From NCBI GenBank assembly GCA_902803695.1, contig CADCQX010000225.1:1-11321 (forward strand): DNA of 11,321 nt, written 5' to 3'. Position numbers and translations under genes: made by a program. Positions within the stretch are counted from its first letter, which is position 1, and every line of letters begins with the position of its first letter. The notes under the pieces were generated by a model. It was not told the origin of the DNA. It made no database searches and was given only the letters and a program-made list of their open reading frames with translations. Positions 1 to 6,135 of this stretch are shown here, in pieces. Source of the DNA: Oscillospiraceae bacterium. Its GTDB lineage: Bacteria > Bacillota > Clostridia > Saccharofermentanales > Saccharofermentanaceae.

Positions 1-612
1 AAGTTGTTTCATATTCTATGTGCTATGTTGATCGTTTCGTTCGGTCTGTCGATTATCGGATGTGATAATGCAGGACGGATCGGAAAAACGTCTGATGAAA
101 CTATCGAAGAAATCACTGTGCCTGACCAAATTATCGCAGATATAGCTGATGCTATTCATTCAGAAGGAAAGAATGATTATGAGTTTTATGTAATGAAAGT
201 CGGTGAAGATTATATGTCGATCATTGAAGACTGTGTCGATGTGTATAACCTTCAGGATCATTTATCACCTGATATGGAAGATGGACAGATTGCCTGTGTG
301 GTAGCAGATGTTTCTATCGTAACGGGTGGCTATGTCGGATATTGTAATGACATCTTCGTAAATGATGTCAAATCGATCACTATCCTTGACTATAACGAAG
401 TAATTGAACAGGTCGATATCCCTGTGGCAGGCAGTGACGAATTCTCATACTACAACCGTTTTTTCAAATATGAAGACGGGGATGACATTTATTTTGTGTT
501 CTTGGACAGGCAGTATATTGACGTTTATGCAAACGGCGAACAATACATGCAGTATGAGTTCGATGGACTGGAGGATGATTTCTCGCCGTTCTTTGAAAGC
601 GTGGGTAAATAG
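1..612 (+). CDS. Putative lipoprotein of unknown function, 5' end outside window
   Basis: The frame is open from base 1 to a TAG at 610-612. The visible N-terminus is a hydrophobic signal segment ending in the lipobox I-I-G-C, about 21 codons in, so the mature protein should be lipidated on that Cys and held on the outer face of the membrane. A TTG at 4-6 could in principle start the gene, but no ribosome binding site is visible and the preceding codon is Lys. An ATG a few codons upstream of the window, giving an M-K-rich signal start, is more likely. The mature part, about 180 residues, is strongly acidic, with many Asp, Glu and Tyr, and has no further membrane segment. I do not recognise a family. 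It precedes the merR promoter and is probably a separate transcription unit. Confidence 0.75.
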   Translation, partial: KLFHILCAMLIVSFGLSIIGCDNAGRIGKTSDETIEEITVPDQIIADIADAIHSEGKNDYEFYVMKVGEDYMSIIEDCVDVYNLQDHLSPDMEDGQIACVVADVSIVTGGYVGYCNDIFVNDVKSITILDYNEVIEQVDIPVAGSDEFSYYNRFFKYEDGDDIYFVFLDRQYIDVYANGEQYMQYEFDGLEDDFSPFFESVGK

Positions 613-683
613 CCTGCCGGGCTTGATCACAATGATATAACGAGACGATATTTCTTTAGTCCTGATCTTTTTCGAAAAAACTA

Positions 684-714
684 TTGACTTTGAGTTAACT
701 CCAAGTTGTAAAAT
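684..714 (+). promoter_or_regulatory. MerR-type promoter with overlapping dyad operator
   Basis: A -35 box TTGACT (684-689) and a -10 box TAAAAT (709-714) are separated by 19 bp, the overlong spacer typical of promoters activated by MerR proteins through DNA distortion. The spacer carries the near-perfect palindrome CTTTGAGTTAACTCCAAG (688-705), with one mismatched pair and the centre GTTAAC. This resembles operators known for the AdhR/NmlR branch of the family. A 12-bp A/T palindrome (668-679) lies just upstream of the -35 box. The site sits 43 bp ahead of the merR start, so autoregulation of the whole downstream operon is inferred. Confidence 0.8.
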
Positions 715-756
715 GTATTCATCAGCTGATGAATCTGTCACTTGGAGGTGATCAAA

Positions 757-1131
757 ATGACCATCAAAGAAGTATGTGAGAAGTATGATATCACTGCCGA
801 TACACTTCGTTATTACGAGCGTGTCGGAGTAATACCGAATGTTACCAGAACTGCAGGCGGTATCAGGGATTATCAGGAGACCGATATCGCATGGGTCGAG
901 AATGCTATCTGTTTTCGCGATGCGGGAATGCCTGTCGAGATGCTCATAGAGTATGTAAAACTTTTCCAAGAGGGAGATTCAACCATTGATGCCCGCGCCA
1001 ATCTTCTTAAAGAAGCGCGTGAGGCAATAGTCGAAGCTAAGAAGAAATATGACATTGCGCTCGAGAAACTCGATTACAAGATCGGCAGATATGAGATAGC
1101 GCAAAAGACGGGTAAACTCACATGGGAATGA
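757..1131 (+). CDS. MerR family transcriptional regulator, AdhR/NmlR type
   Basis: The 124-residue protein begins with the MerR winged helix-turn-helix: helix 1 around residues 2-9, then T-L-R-Y-Y-E-R at 16-22, the wing G-G-I-R-D-Y at 34-39, then a dimerisation coiled coil at about 75-115. There is no C-terminal cluster of metal-binding cysteines. Cys52, in the segment A-I-C-F-R-D-A-G-M, matches the single conserved thiol that AdhR of B. subtilis uses to sense aldehydes; a role in carbonyl or electrophile sensing is therefore an inference. The ATG at 757 is chosen because GGAGGTG (744-750) lies 6 bp upstream; an in-frame TTG at 742 would precede that site. It is the first gene of a five-gene operon, and its stop overlaps the next start as ATGA. 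Confidence 0.93.
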   Translation: MTIKEVCEKYDITADTLRYYERVGVIPNVTRTAGGIRDYQETDIAWVENAICFRDAGMPVEMLIEYVKLFQEGDSTIDARANLLKEAREAIVEAKKKYDIALEKLDYKIGRYEIAQKTGKLTWE

Positions 1132-1655
1132 AAATAACAACCGCTCTGCTTGCGTGTGTGACATTTATTGCATTATCCGGATGTGCTGTCTCTCCTGTTA
1201 TAACAACCGAATCTGATACGACCTCATTTGAATCAGTTGAAACCGATTTGCTTGCGTCAGAATCAACAACCTTTCAAACAGAAACAACTACAGTTACAGA
1301 GGCGGTGAAGTCAATGGTATTAATGGTAGGAGGCACAGAAGTTCCTGTTATTTGGGAAGATAACGCTTCTGTAGATGAACTTAAAGCTTTGGCGGAAACC
1401 GGACTCTCGATAGGGATGTCAATGTACGGCGATTTTGAGCAGGTAGGTTCTATCGGTCAGAGCATAACAAGCAATGATGAACAGACAACTACATCACCCG
1501 GAGATATAGTTCTTTATTCGGGCAATCAGATCGTTATATTCTATGGAACTAATACATGGGAATACACAAGGCTTGGTAAGGCCGATCTGTCTGAAGAAGA
1601 ACTGACGGACCTGTTATCGAATGGAGACGTAACAATAACGCTTTCACTACACTAA
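1128..1655 (+). CDS. Cyclophilin-like fold lipoprotein
   Basis: The 175-residue protein has a short signal peptide with lipobox L-S-G-C (Cys19), then a Thr/Ser/Glu-rich linker to about residue 60, then a C-terminal domain of about 115 residues. That domain carries the signature of small bacterial cyclophilin-like proteins (Cyclophil_like family): V-I-W-E-D-N-A-S around 74-81, M-Y-G-D-F-E-Q-V-G at 99-107, P-G-D-I-V-L-Y-S-G-N-Q at 124-134 and F-Y-G-T-N-T-W at 138-144. It should be anchored outside the cell. The ligand or activity of this fold is not established; related domains are often next to or fused with flavodoxins, as here. I prefer the ATG at 1128, which overlaps the merR stop by 4 bp and implies translational coupling. 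The ATG at 1122 in the same frame is an alternative. Confidence 0.85.
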   Translation: MKITTALLACVTFIALSGCAVSPVITTESDTTSFESVETDLLASESTTFQTETTTVTEAVKSMVLMVGGTEVPVIWEDNASVDELKALAETGLSIGMSMYGDFEQVGSIGQSITSNDEQTTTSPGDIVLYSGNQIVIFYGTNTWEYTRLGKADLSEEELTDLLSNGDVTITLSLH

Positions 1656-1678
1656 AAAAATTCAAGGAGAAGATCATT

Positions 1679-2671
1679 ATGAAACCAGCAGAATTAAAAC
1701 TTACTAATGAATGGGACAAGACATTCCCCAAAAGCGACATAGTAGACCACAGCAAGATAACTTTCGTAAACCGTTACGGGATCACCCTTGCGGCAGATAT
1801 GTATATACCGAGGAATATTGAAGGAAAGCTTCCTGCTATAGCGGTAAGTGGTCCCTTCGGAGCAGTTAAGGAACAGTGCTCGGGTCTCTACGCTCAGACA
1901 CTTGCTGAGAGAGGTTTTCTTACGATCGCTTTCGATCCGTCTTTTACCGGAGAGAGCGGTGGTGAACCTCGTTATATGGCGTCTCCTGACATAAACACCG
2001 AAGATTTCATGGCAGCTGTAGATTATCTGTCTTTGAACGAAATGGTTGATGCTGAGCGTATCGGAATCCTGGGTATTTGCGGCTGGGGCGGAATGGCAAT
2101 TAATACTGCTGCTCTTGATACAAGGATAAAGGCAACGGTTACTTCGACAATGTATGACATGACACGTGTTAATGCAAACGGATACTTTGATTCTGAGGAC
2201 TCTGAAGAACAACGCTATGCGAAAAAGAGTGCTATGTGTCAGCAACGTCTGGAAGATCTTAAGAGCGGTTCTTATAAGCGTGGTGGAGGCTGCGTGCCAC
2301 TTCCTGTTCCTGAGGAAATGCCTTTCTTCGTTAAGGATTACAGTGAATACTACAAGGGCAGAGCATATCACACCAGATCCCTTAATTCCAATGACGGTTG
2401 GAATGTAACAGGGTGCATGTCTTTCATGAATCAGCCGATCCTTAAGTATTCAAATGAGATCAGAAGTGCTGTTCTCATTATCCACGGCGAAAAAGCTCAT
2501 TCGTGTTACTTCTCCAGGGATGCTTACGAGAATATGATCAAAGGCAGTAAGTATGCAGATAACAAGGAACTCATGATCATTCCTGATGCGGTTCATACGG
2601 ATCTGTATGACAATAATGATGTGATCCCTTTTGATAAGATCGACAGGTTTTTCAAAGAGTATTTGAAATGA
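1679..2671 (+). CDS. Alpha/beta hydrolase with cysteine nucleophile
   Basis: The 330-residue protein starts at an ATG with AAGGAGA (1664-1670) 8 bp upstream. It has the alpha/beta-hydrolase order: a strand around 53-58, F-D-P-S-F at 85-89, and a nucleophile elbow G-I-C-G-W-G-G at 132-138. The elbow places Cys134 where most esterases have Ser, as in dienelactone hydrolase-like enzymes. The strand V-L-I-I-H-G-E-K at 265-272 is followed by the probable catalytic His306 in D-A-V-H-T-D; the acid is less certain (Glu271 is a candidate). There is no signal peptide, so it is cytoplasmic. The substrate is unknown; in this operon it may remove thioester or ester adducts or reactive carbonyl products. 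It is 23 bp after the lipoprotein gene and 10 bp before the flavodoxin gene. Confidence 0.87.
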   Translation: MKPAELKLTNEWDKTFPKSDIVDHSKITFVNRYGITLAADMYIPRNIEGKLPAIAVSGPFGAVKEQCSGLYAQTLAERGFLTIAFDPSFTGESGGEPRYMASPDINTEDFMAAVDYLSLNEMVDAERIGILGICGWGGMAINTAALDTRIKATVTSTMYDMTRVNANGYFDSEDSEEQRYAKKSAMCQQRLEDLKSGSYKRGGGCVPLPVPEEMPFFVKDYSEYYKGRAYHTRSLNSNDGWNVTGCMSFMNQPILKYSNEIRSAVLIIHGEKAHSCYFSRDAYENMIKGSKYADNKELMIIPDAVHTDLYDNNDVIPFDKIDRFFKEYLK

Positions 2672-2681
2672 GGTGTATATC

Positions 2682-3167
2682 ATGAAGAGCTTGATTATTT
2701 ATTTCAGCAGAGCTGATGAGAATTACGCTGTAGGATATATCGAAAAAGGCAACACAGAGATCATCGCAGAATTTGTTCAGGAACTGACAGGTGCTGATAT
2801 GTTTAAAGTTGAGCCGGAAGTACCTTACGCGAAAGATTACAACACATGTATAAAGGAAGCTAAGCAAAGGATCGGTAACGCTCCGATCAAGGAGAAACTA
2901 TCGGACATTTCGGCATATGACACGATCTTCATCATGAGCCCTATCTATTGGGGTACCTATGCACCTGAGGTAGAGACTGCACTTGAAGGATTGGATTTCA
3001 GCGGAAAGAAAATAAGAGTTATCTGCACTCACGAAGGATCTGGTCTTTCAGGCATGCCTTCTGATGTGAAGAAAATGTGCAAAGGTGCATCTGTCGACTC
3101 CAATGGTCTTGCCATCATCGGTTCAAGAGCAAAAGATTCCCGTAAAGTTGTAGAAGGATGGTTGTGA
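2682..3167 (+). CDS. Flavodoxin (Flavodoxin_4 type), cytoplasmic
   Basis: The 161-residue protein has the flavodoxin fold. An N-terminal strand leads into the FMN phosphate loop, which here has the long insertion typical of clostridial flavodoxins (F-S-R-A-D-E-N-Y at 8-15, then K-G-N-T-E at 22-26). Further segments are S-P-I-Y-W-G at 86-91, which flanks the isoalloxazine ring, and C-T-H-E-G-S-G at 115-121. It should bind FMN and carry electrons to an unknown partner. It lacks a signal peptide. The ATG at 2682 is supported by GAGGTG (2670-2675) 6 bp upstream; a GTG at 2673 lies inside that site and is rejected. It is tightly packed with the hydrolase gene before it (10 bp) and the second flavodoxin gene after it (3 bp). 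Confidence 0.92.
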   Translation: MKSLIIYFSRADENYAVGYIEKGNTEIIAEFVQELTGADMFKVEPEVPYAKDYNTCIKEAKQRIGNAPIKEKLSDISAYDTIFIMSPIYWGTYAPEVETALEGLDFSGKKIRVICTHEGSGLSGMPSDVKKMCKGASVDSNGLAIIGSRAKDSRKVVEGWL

Positions 3168-3170
3168 CAT

Positions 3171-3836
3171 ATGAAAAAGATAATGTCGTTATTAACAACA
3201 CTCACTCTGGTGATCTGTTTGGCAGGATGCGGCAGCTCTGCTCCTGCAGTTGAGAGTTCAGAGACTACAACATCGGATTCACAGATAACAGATGCATCTG
3301 AGAAAGAATCTGAATCAGCATCAACTTCCGCTACAGAATCTGACACAGAGATAGAGACGGGAAGCAAAACACTTGTAGTTTATTTTTCCGCTACAGGAAC
3401 GACCAAGGGGATTGCAGAGAGCATCGCGGATATTACAGGTGCAGATCTTTATGAGATCACGGCAGCGGTCCCGTATACTGATGATGATCGCGATTGGACA
3501 AATTCTGACAGCAGATGTTCGATCGAACAGAATGATACTTCAGTAAGACCGGAGATTGGAAGCGAAACTATTTCTTTGGAAGGATATTCAACAGTTTACA
3601 TCGGATATCCTATATGGTTCGCGCAGGAACCGAGAATAATGGATACATTCGTTGAGAGTTATGATTTTACAGGAATTACGGTCATCCCGTTCTGCACTTC
3701 CGGCAGCAGCGGTATAGGCCAGAGCGGACAGGATCTTGCGGATAATGCAGGAAGCGGCAACTGGATCGAGGGAATGAGATTTGCCGGTGATGCTTTAGAA
3801 GATGAGATCAAAGAATGGATCGATTCGATCGCATAA
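3171..3836 (+). CDS. Flavodoxin-domain lipoprotein, surface anchored
   Basis: The 221-residue protein has a lipoprotein signal peptide (M-K-K-I start, lipobox L-A-G-C, Cys20), a Ser/Thr/Glu-rich linker at 22-65 and a flavodoxin domain at about 67-221. The domain shows the phosphate loop S-A-T-G-T-T-K at 73-79, G-Y-P-I-W-F at 145-150 and C-T-S-G-S-S-G at 175-181. The protein should sit outside the membrane, so FMN must be loaded there or carried by flavin export; this is inferred. It differs from the cytoplasmic flavodoxin just upstream in lacking the long loop insertion, so it is not a simple recent duplicate. It is the last gene of the operon, starting 3 bp after its neighbour with only a weak AAGGATGG upstream. 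A hairpin follows 8 bp after its stop. Confidence 0.9.
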   Translation: MKKIMSLLTTLTLVICLAGCGSSAPAVESSETTTSDSQITDASEKESESASTSATESDTEIETGSKTLVVYFSATGTTKGIAESIADITGADLYEITAAVPYTDDDRDWTNSDSRCSIEQNDTSVRPEIGSETISLEGYSTVYIGYPIWFAQEPRIMDTFVESYDFTGITVIPFCTSGSSGIGQSGQDLADNAGSGNWIEGMRFAGDALEDEIKEWIDSIA

Positions 3837-3844
3837 TAAAGCAA

Positions 3845-3872
3845 TTGATCGTGGTCATCTGACCACGATCAA
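3845..3872. terminator. Strong hairpin between convergent genes, probable bidirectional terminator
   Basis: The arms TTGATCGTGGTCA (3845-3857) and TGACCACGATCAA (3860-3872) are perfect 13-bp complements around TC. A further GCAATT/AATTGC pairing (3841-3846 and 3875-3880) is possible as an alternative outer closure. It lies 8 bp after the flavodoxin-lipoprotein stop. It also contains the TGA stop of the convergent membrane-protein gene (3855-3857 on the plus strand). Neither side has a long T run, so intrinsic termination is likely but not proven. Confidence 0.7.
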
Positions 3873-4727
3873 CAAATTGCCATCTTCGAGTTCTTCAGGT
3901 ACTGAATCCGGTTCGCCTTCCTCGTCTTTAAGTTTTTCTTTTAGTGTTCTTTCGATCTTAACTTTATTGCTGGTTGTAGATTCGTCAAACTTGTAGCTTT
4001 TAGCGTAAACGATGTTGCTGTCTTCATCAGGATCGAAGTAGCAAGGATGGACTTCGATCGGCATCTTGTATATATCTTTGTCATCCATATTGCGAAGCTC
4101 TATAAGGAAGTCGTCGATCTCCGCTATCCGGTCGTCATCAGCTTCAGTGGAGACGTAGATCCACACCTCAAAGACGTCATCCTCTACGTGTGAGTAATCT
4201 TCATCGATATCTGCTACATCAAACGAATAGTCTTTCAGAGTATAGTCGACTTCTCTGGACCAGGAGTCAGTCAGCCTCTTGATCTTTACGTCCTTTAATA
4301 ATGTCGGCATCAGCATGCTGGCGATCATGATCGTTACTAAGATAACGCTCATTGCTACAAAGTTGACTATTGCCCATTTGCTTTTGCGGTTGAGTATCTT
4401 TGCAATGATCGACGGGATCAGCATACCGGGCAATAAATATGCAAACAGCACTGCTGAGTATGACATACTGCTTCCTGCATCCTTAGCAAATCGAATTAAA
4501 CCCATATAAACTATAACGACCCACATCACGCAAAACGAAAGCATTATCATATTTGATATTGCGCAAAGTACTATCGAAGCGATCCGCTTAGGCTTTGGCA
4601 CTTCGCGTTGCAATACTCCCGGGTCGACGAGATATTCGTGATAATCCTCTGTGTAAGGATTTTCAGGGATATTGTTCAGATCAGGATAATTGACCTGCTG
4701 AAGATTTTCTTTGTTCTGCTCCATCAT
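3855..4727 (-). CDS. Membrane protein of unknown function, three predicted helices
   Basis: The 290-residue protein has a polar N-terminal tail of about 45 residues rich in Asn, Pro and Tyr, then hydrophobic segments at about 49-80, 91-112 and 118-142. A strongly acidic soluble C-terminal domain of about 145 residues follows, with many Asp and Glu, ending in I-V-V-R. I recognise no family. By the positive-inside rule the K-P-K-R at 45-48 and N-R-K-S-K at 113-117 suggest a cytoplasmic N-terminus, with the C-terminal domain outside, but the topology is uncertain. Translation probably begins at the first of two adjacent ATG codons (4727 or 4724), with AGAGGG about 5 nt upstream. It is divergent from the zinc-ribbon gene and convergent with the flavodoxin operon, so it stands alone. 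Confidence 0.8.
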   Translation of the reverse strand: MMEQNKENLQQVNYPDLNNIPENPYTEDYHEYLVDPGVLQREVPKPKRIASIVLCAISNMIMLSFCVMWVVIVYMGLIRFAKDAGSSMSYSAVLFAYLLPGMLIPSIIAKILNRKSKWAIVNFVAMSVILVTIMIASMLMPTLLKDVKIKRLTDSWSREVDYTLKDYSFDVADIDEDYSHVEDDVFEVWIYVSTEADDDRIAEIDDFLIELRNMDDKDIYKMPIEVHPCYFDPDEDSNIVYAKSYKFDESTTSNKVKIERTLKEKLKDEEGEPDSVPEELEDGNLLIVVR

Positions 4728-4749
4728 TCCTGCCCTCTTATTCGTTCTT

Positions 4750-4806
4750 ATACCGGACAGTGTTTTCGAGAGACGGAAAAGAAGTCATGGAAAACACTGT
4801 TGGTAT
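4750..4806. repeat. Long inverted repeat in the leader of the minus-strand membrane gene
   Basis: ACAGTGTTTTC (4757-4767) and GAAAACACTGT (4790-4800) are perfect 11-bp complements around a 22-nt loop. An outer ATACC/GGTAT pair (4750-4754 and 4802-4806) extends the stem past a small internal bulge. It begins 22 bp upstream of the minus-strand start codon and has no T run on either strand. It could be a 5'-UTR hairpin of that gene or an operator; which one is not shown by the sequence. Confidence 0.6.
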
Positions 4807-4814
4807 TCCGCAAA

Positions 4815-4844
4815 TATATACAATTATCATTATACATTTTCCAA
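4815..4844 (-). promoter_or_regulatory. Candidate promoter for the minus-strand membrane protein
   Basis: Read on the minus strand, TTGGAA (4844-4839) and TATATA (4820-4815) are 18 bp apart. Transcription would then start near 4808, putting the inverted repeat at 4750-4806 at the very 5' end of the mRNA. Another TATAAT-like box (4834-4829) lacks a matching -35. The region is AT-rich, so such matches are easy to find and this call is tentative. Confidence 0.3.
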
Positions 4845-4912
4845 GTAATCGTATGTTACTAAGTATACTAATTTGTTAAAATATATTTATGTTATGAAAA
4901 GAGGATAGGAGA

Positions 4913-6010
4913 ATGTCTGAGATCAGAAAAGCCATTGGCGGTGTTAGTGTTACAAATACGGACATTAAGTGTCTGGGTTGCGGTGCTTCCAACATAAAGT
5001 TCGATCCTGCTACCGGTACTTTGTCTTGTCCGTTCTGTGGTCTGTCAACACAGCTTCCGACACCTCAACAAGGTGCTGTTGCAGCGGAACTAGATTTTAA
5101 CTCGGCTTTGCAGCGCGCGAGCGTTGACTGGGGCCGCAGCAAGAAACTGATCGTGTGCGCTAACTGCGGAGGTCAGACTGTTTACGATTCCGAGCAGGTT
5201 ACGGGTTCCTGTCCTTTCTGCGGTTCAACAAGCGTTACGCCTGCTGCCGAGACGAATCAGATCATGGTCCCTAATGCAGTTATTCCGTTCGCGTTCAGCA
5301 AGGAAGAGTGTCAGGATCGTTTCCTCGAGTTCGTTAAGAAAAAGAAGCTGGTTAACAAAAAAGTCTTTAATTGCAAGCTTGATAAAGTAGTTGGTCTCTA
5401 TCTTCCGTTCTGGACTTTTGATACTTATACTGCTTCGTCTTATTATGCGTTCAGGAACAACGGAGTTGGTGCTCCGTCCGATCACGTCAACGGTGTATGG
5501 TATGAGAATATTGATGATGTCGTAGTGTTCGCTTCCAACAGAGTCTACCATCCGTTTATTTCGAAGGTCCAGAAATTCGACTTTGAAAAAGCCGTTCCAT
5601 ATTCACCTGAATATCTCGCAGGTTTTCCTGCCGAGCGTTATACGCTTGGTCTTAATGACAGCTGGGACCGCTCGAAAACATTAATTACATCAAAGCTAAA
5701 AAAGGATGTGCATCGTTATAACCGCAACCTGAGAGTAATAGATATCGCCACTAACTATTACAACGTTAAGTTCAGATGTCTTCTGGCTCCGGTATATCTT
5801 GCTACATACAGATTCGGCAACAAGATTCTTCCTGTAGCCATCAACGGACAGACAGGCGAGACATTCTGCGATGTGCCGACAAGGATCAAGAGGATAATCC
5901 TGCTTGTCCTATTGGCGATGATCATAATTTCTATAATCGAGATCATAGCTTTGTACGGTGGTATGTGGATATTTCGCGAGCCTCTGTCAATCTTAAGTAA
6001 GCATCGGTAA
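4913..6010 (+). CDS. Double zinc-ribbon membrane protein, YdjG-like
   Basis: The 365-residue protein has two TFIIB-type zinc ribbons near its N-terminus: Cys20-x2-Cys23 with Cys39-x2-Cys42, and Cys82-x2-Cys85 with Cys100-x2-Cys103. A long middle domain follows (about 115-320) containing G-L-Y-L-P-F-W-T-F-D at 161-170. One hydrophobic helix lies near the C-terminus (about 327-350), then a short basic tail. This plan resembles B. subtilis YdjG, which works with YdjH and the SPFH protein YdjI to bring PspA to the membrane. The SPFH partner is encoded two genes downstream, supporting a shared envelope-stress or membrane-organisation role, by inference. GAGGA (4901-4905) lies 7 bp before the ATG. 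I find no convincing -35/-10 pair in the AT-rich stretch upstream. Confidence 0.85.
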   Translation: MSEIRKAIGGVSVTNTDIKCLGCGASNIKFDPATGTLSCPFCGLSTQLPTPQQGAVAAELDFNSALQRASVDWGRSKKLIVCANCGGQTVYDSEQVTGSCPFCGSTSVTPAAETNQIMVPNAVIPFAFSKEECQDRFLEFVKKKKLVNKKVFNCKLDKVVGLYLPFWTFDTYTASSYYAFRNNGVGAPSDHVNGVWYENIDDVVVFASNRVYHPFISKVQKFDFEKAVPYSPEYLAGFPAERYTLGLNDSWDRSKTLITSKLKKDVHRYNRNLRVIDIATNYYNVKFRCLLAPVYLATYRFGNKILPVAINGQTGETFCDVPTRIKRIILLVLLAMIIISIIEIIALYGGMWIFREPLSILSKHR

Positions 6011-6135
6011 GCGATCCGTTCATCGGAGGTTCTGCTATAGCCTGAAAATCTTATTAATCTACTGTTTCTTGCTATATTTCTCGAAAACAAAAGTTTATAG
6101 TATTAGTAGATTCAATTGTCTGGCAGGAATTGTTT

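Noticed and set aside
611..623. Terminator hairpin after the first lipoprotein gene
   Set aside because: Only a 4-bp AGCC/GGCT stem is present with no T run, too weak to call.
445..969. Minus-strand frame of 174 codons
   Set aside because: It lies antisense to the lipoprotein end, the MerR promoter and the MerR gene. It has no supporting ribosome binding site and no family features, while the plus-strand genes have clear motifs.
1694..2371. Minus-strand frame of 225 codons
   Set aside because: It is fully antisense to the alpha/beta hydrolase, whose catalytic motifs are intact; the minus-strand protein has no recognisable domain.
4807..4912. Sigma-A promoter for the zinc-ribbon gene (TATACT at 4864, TAAAAT at 4877)
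   Set aside because: The stretch is so AT-rich that -10-like boxes are frequent, and none has a convincing -35 at 16-18 bp.
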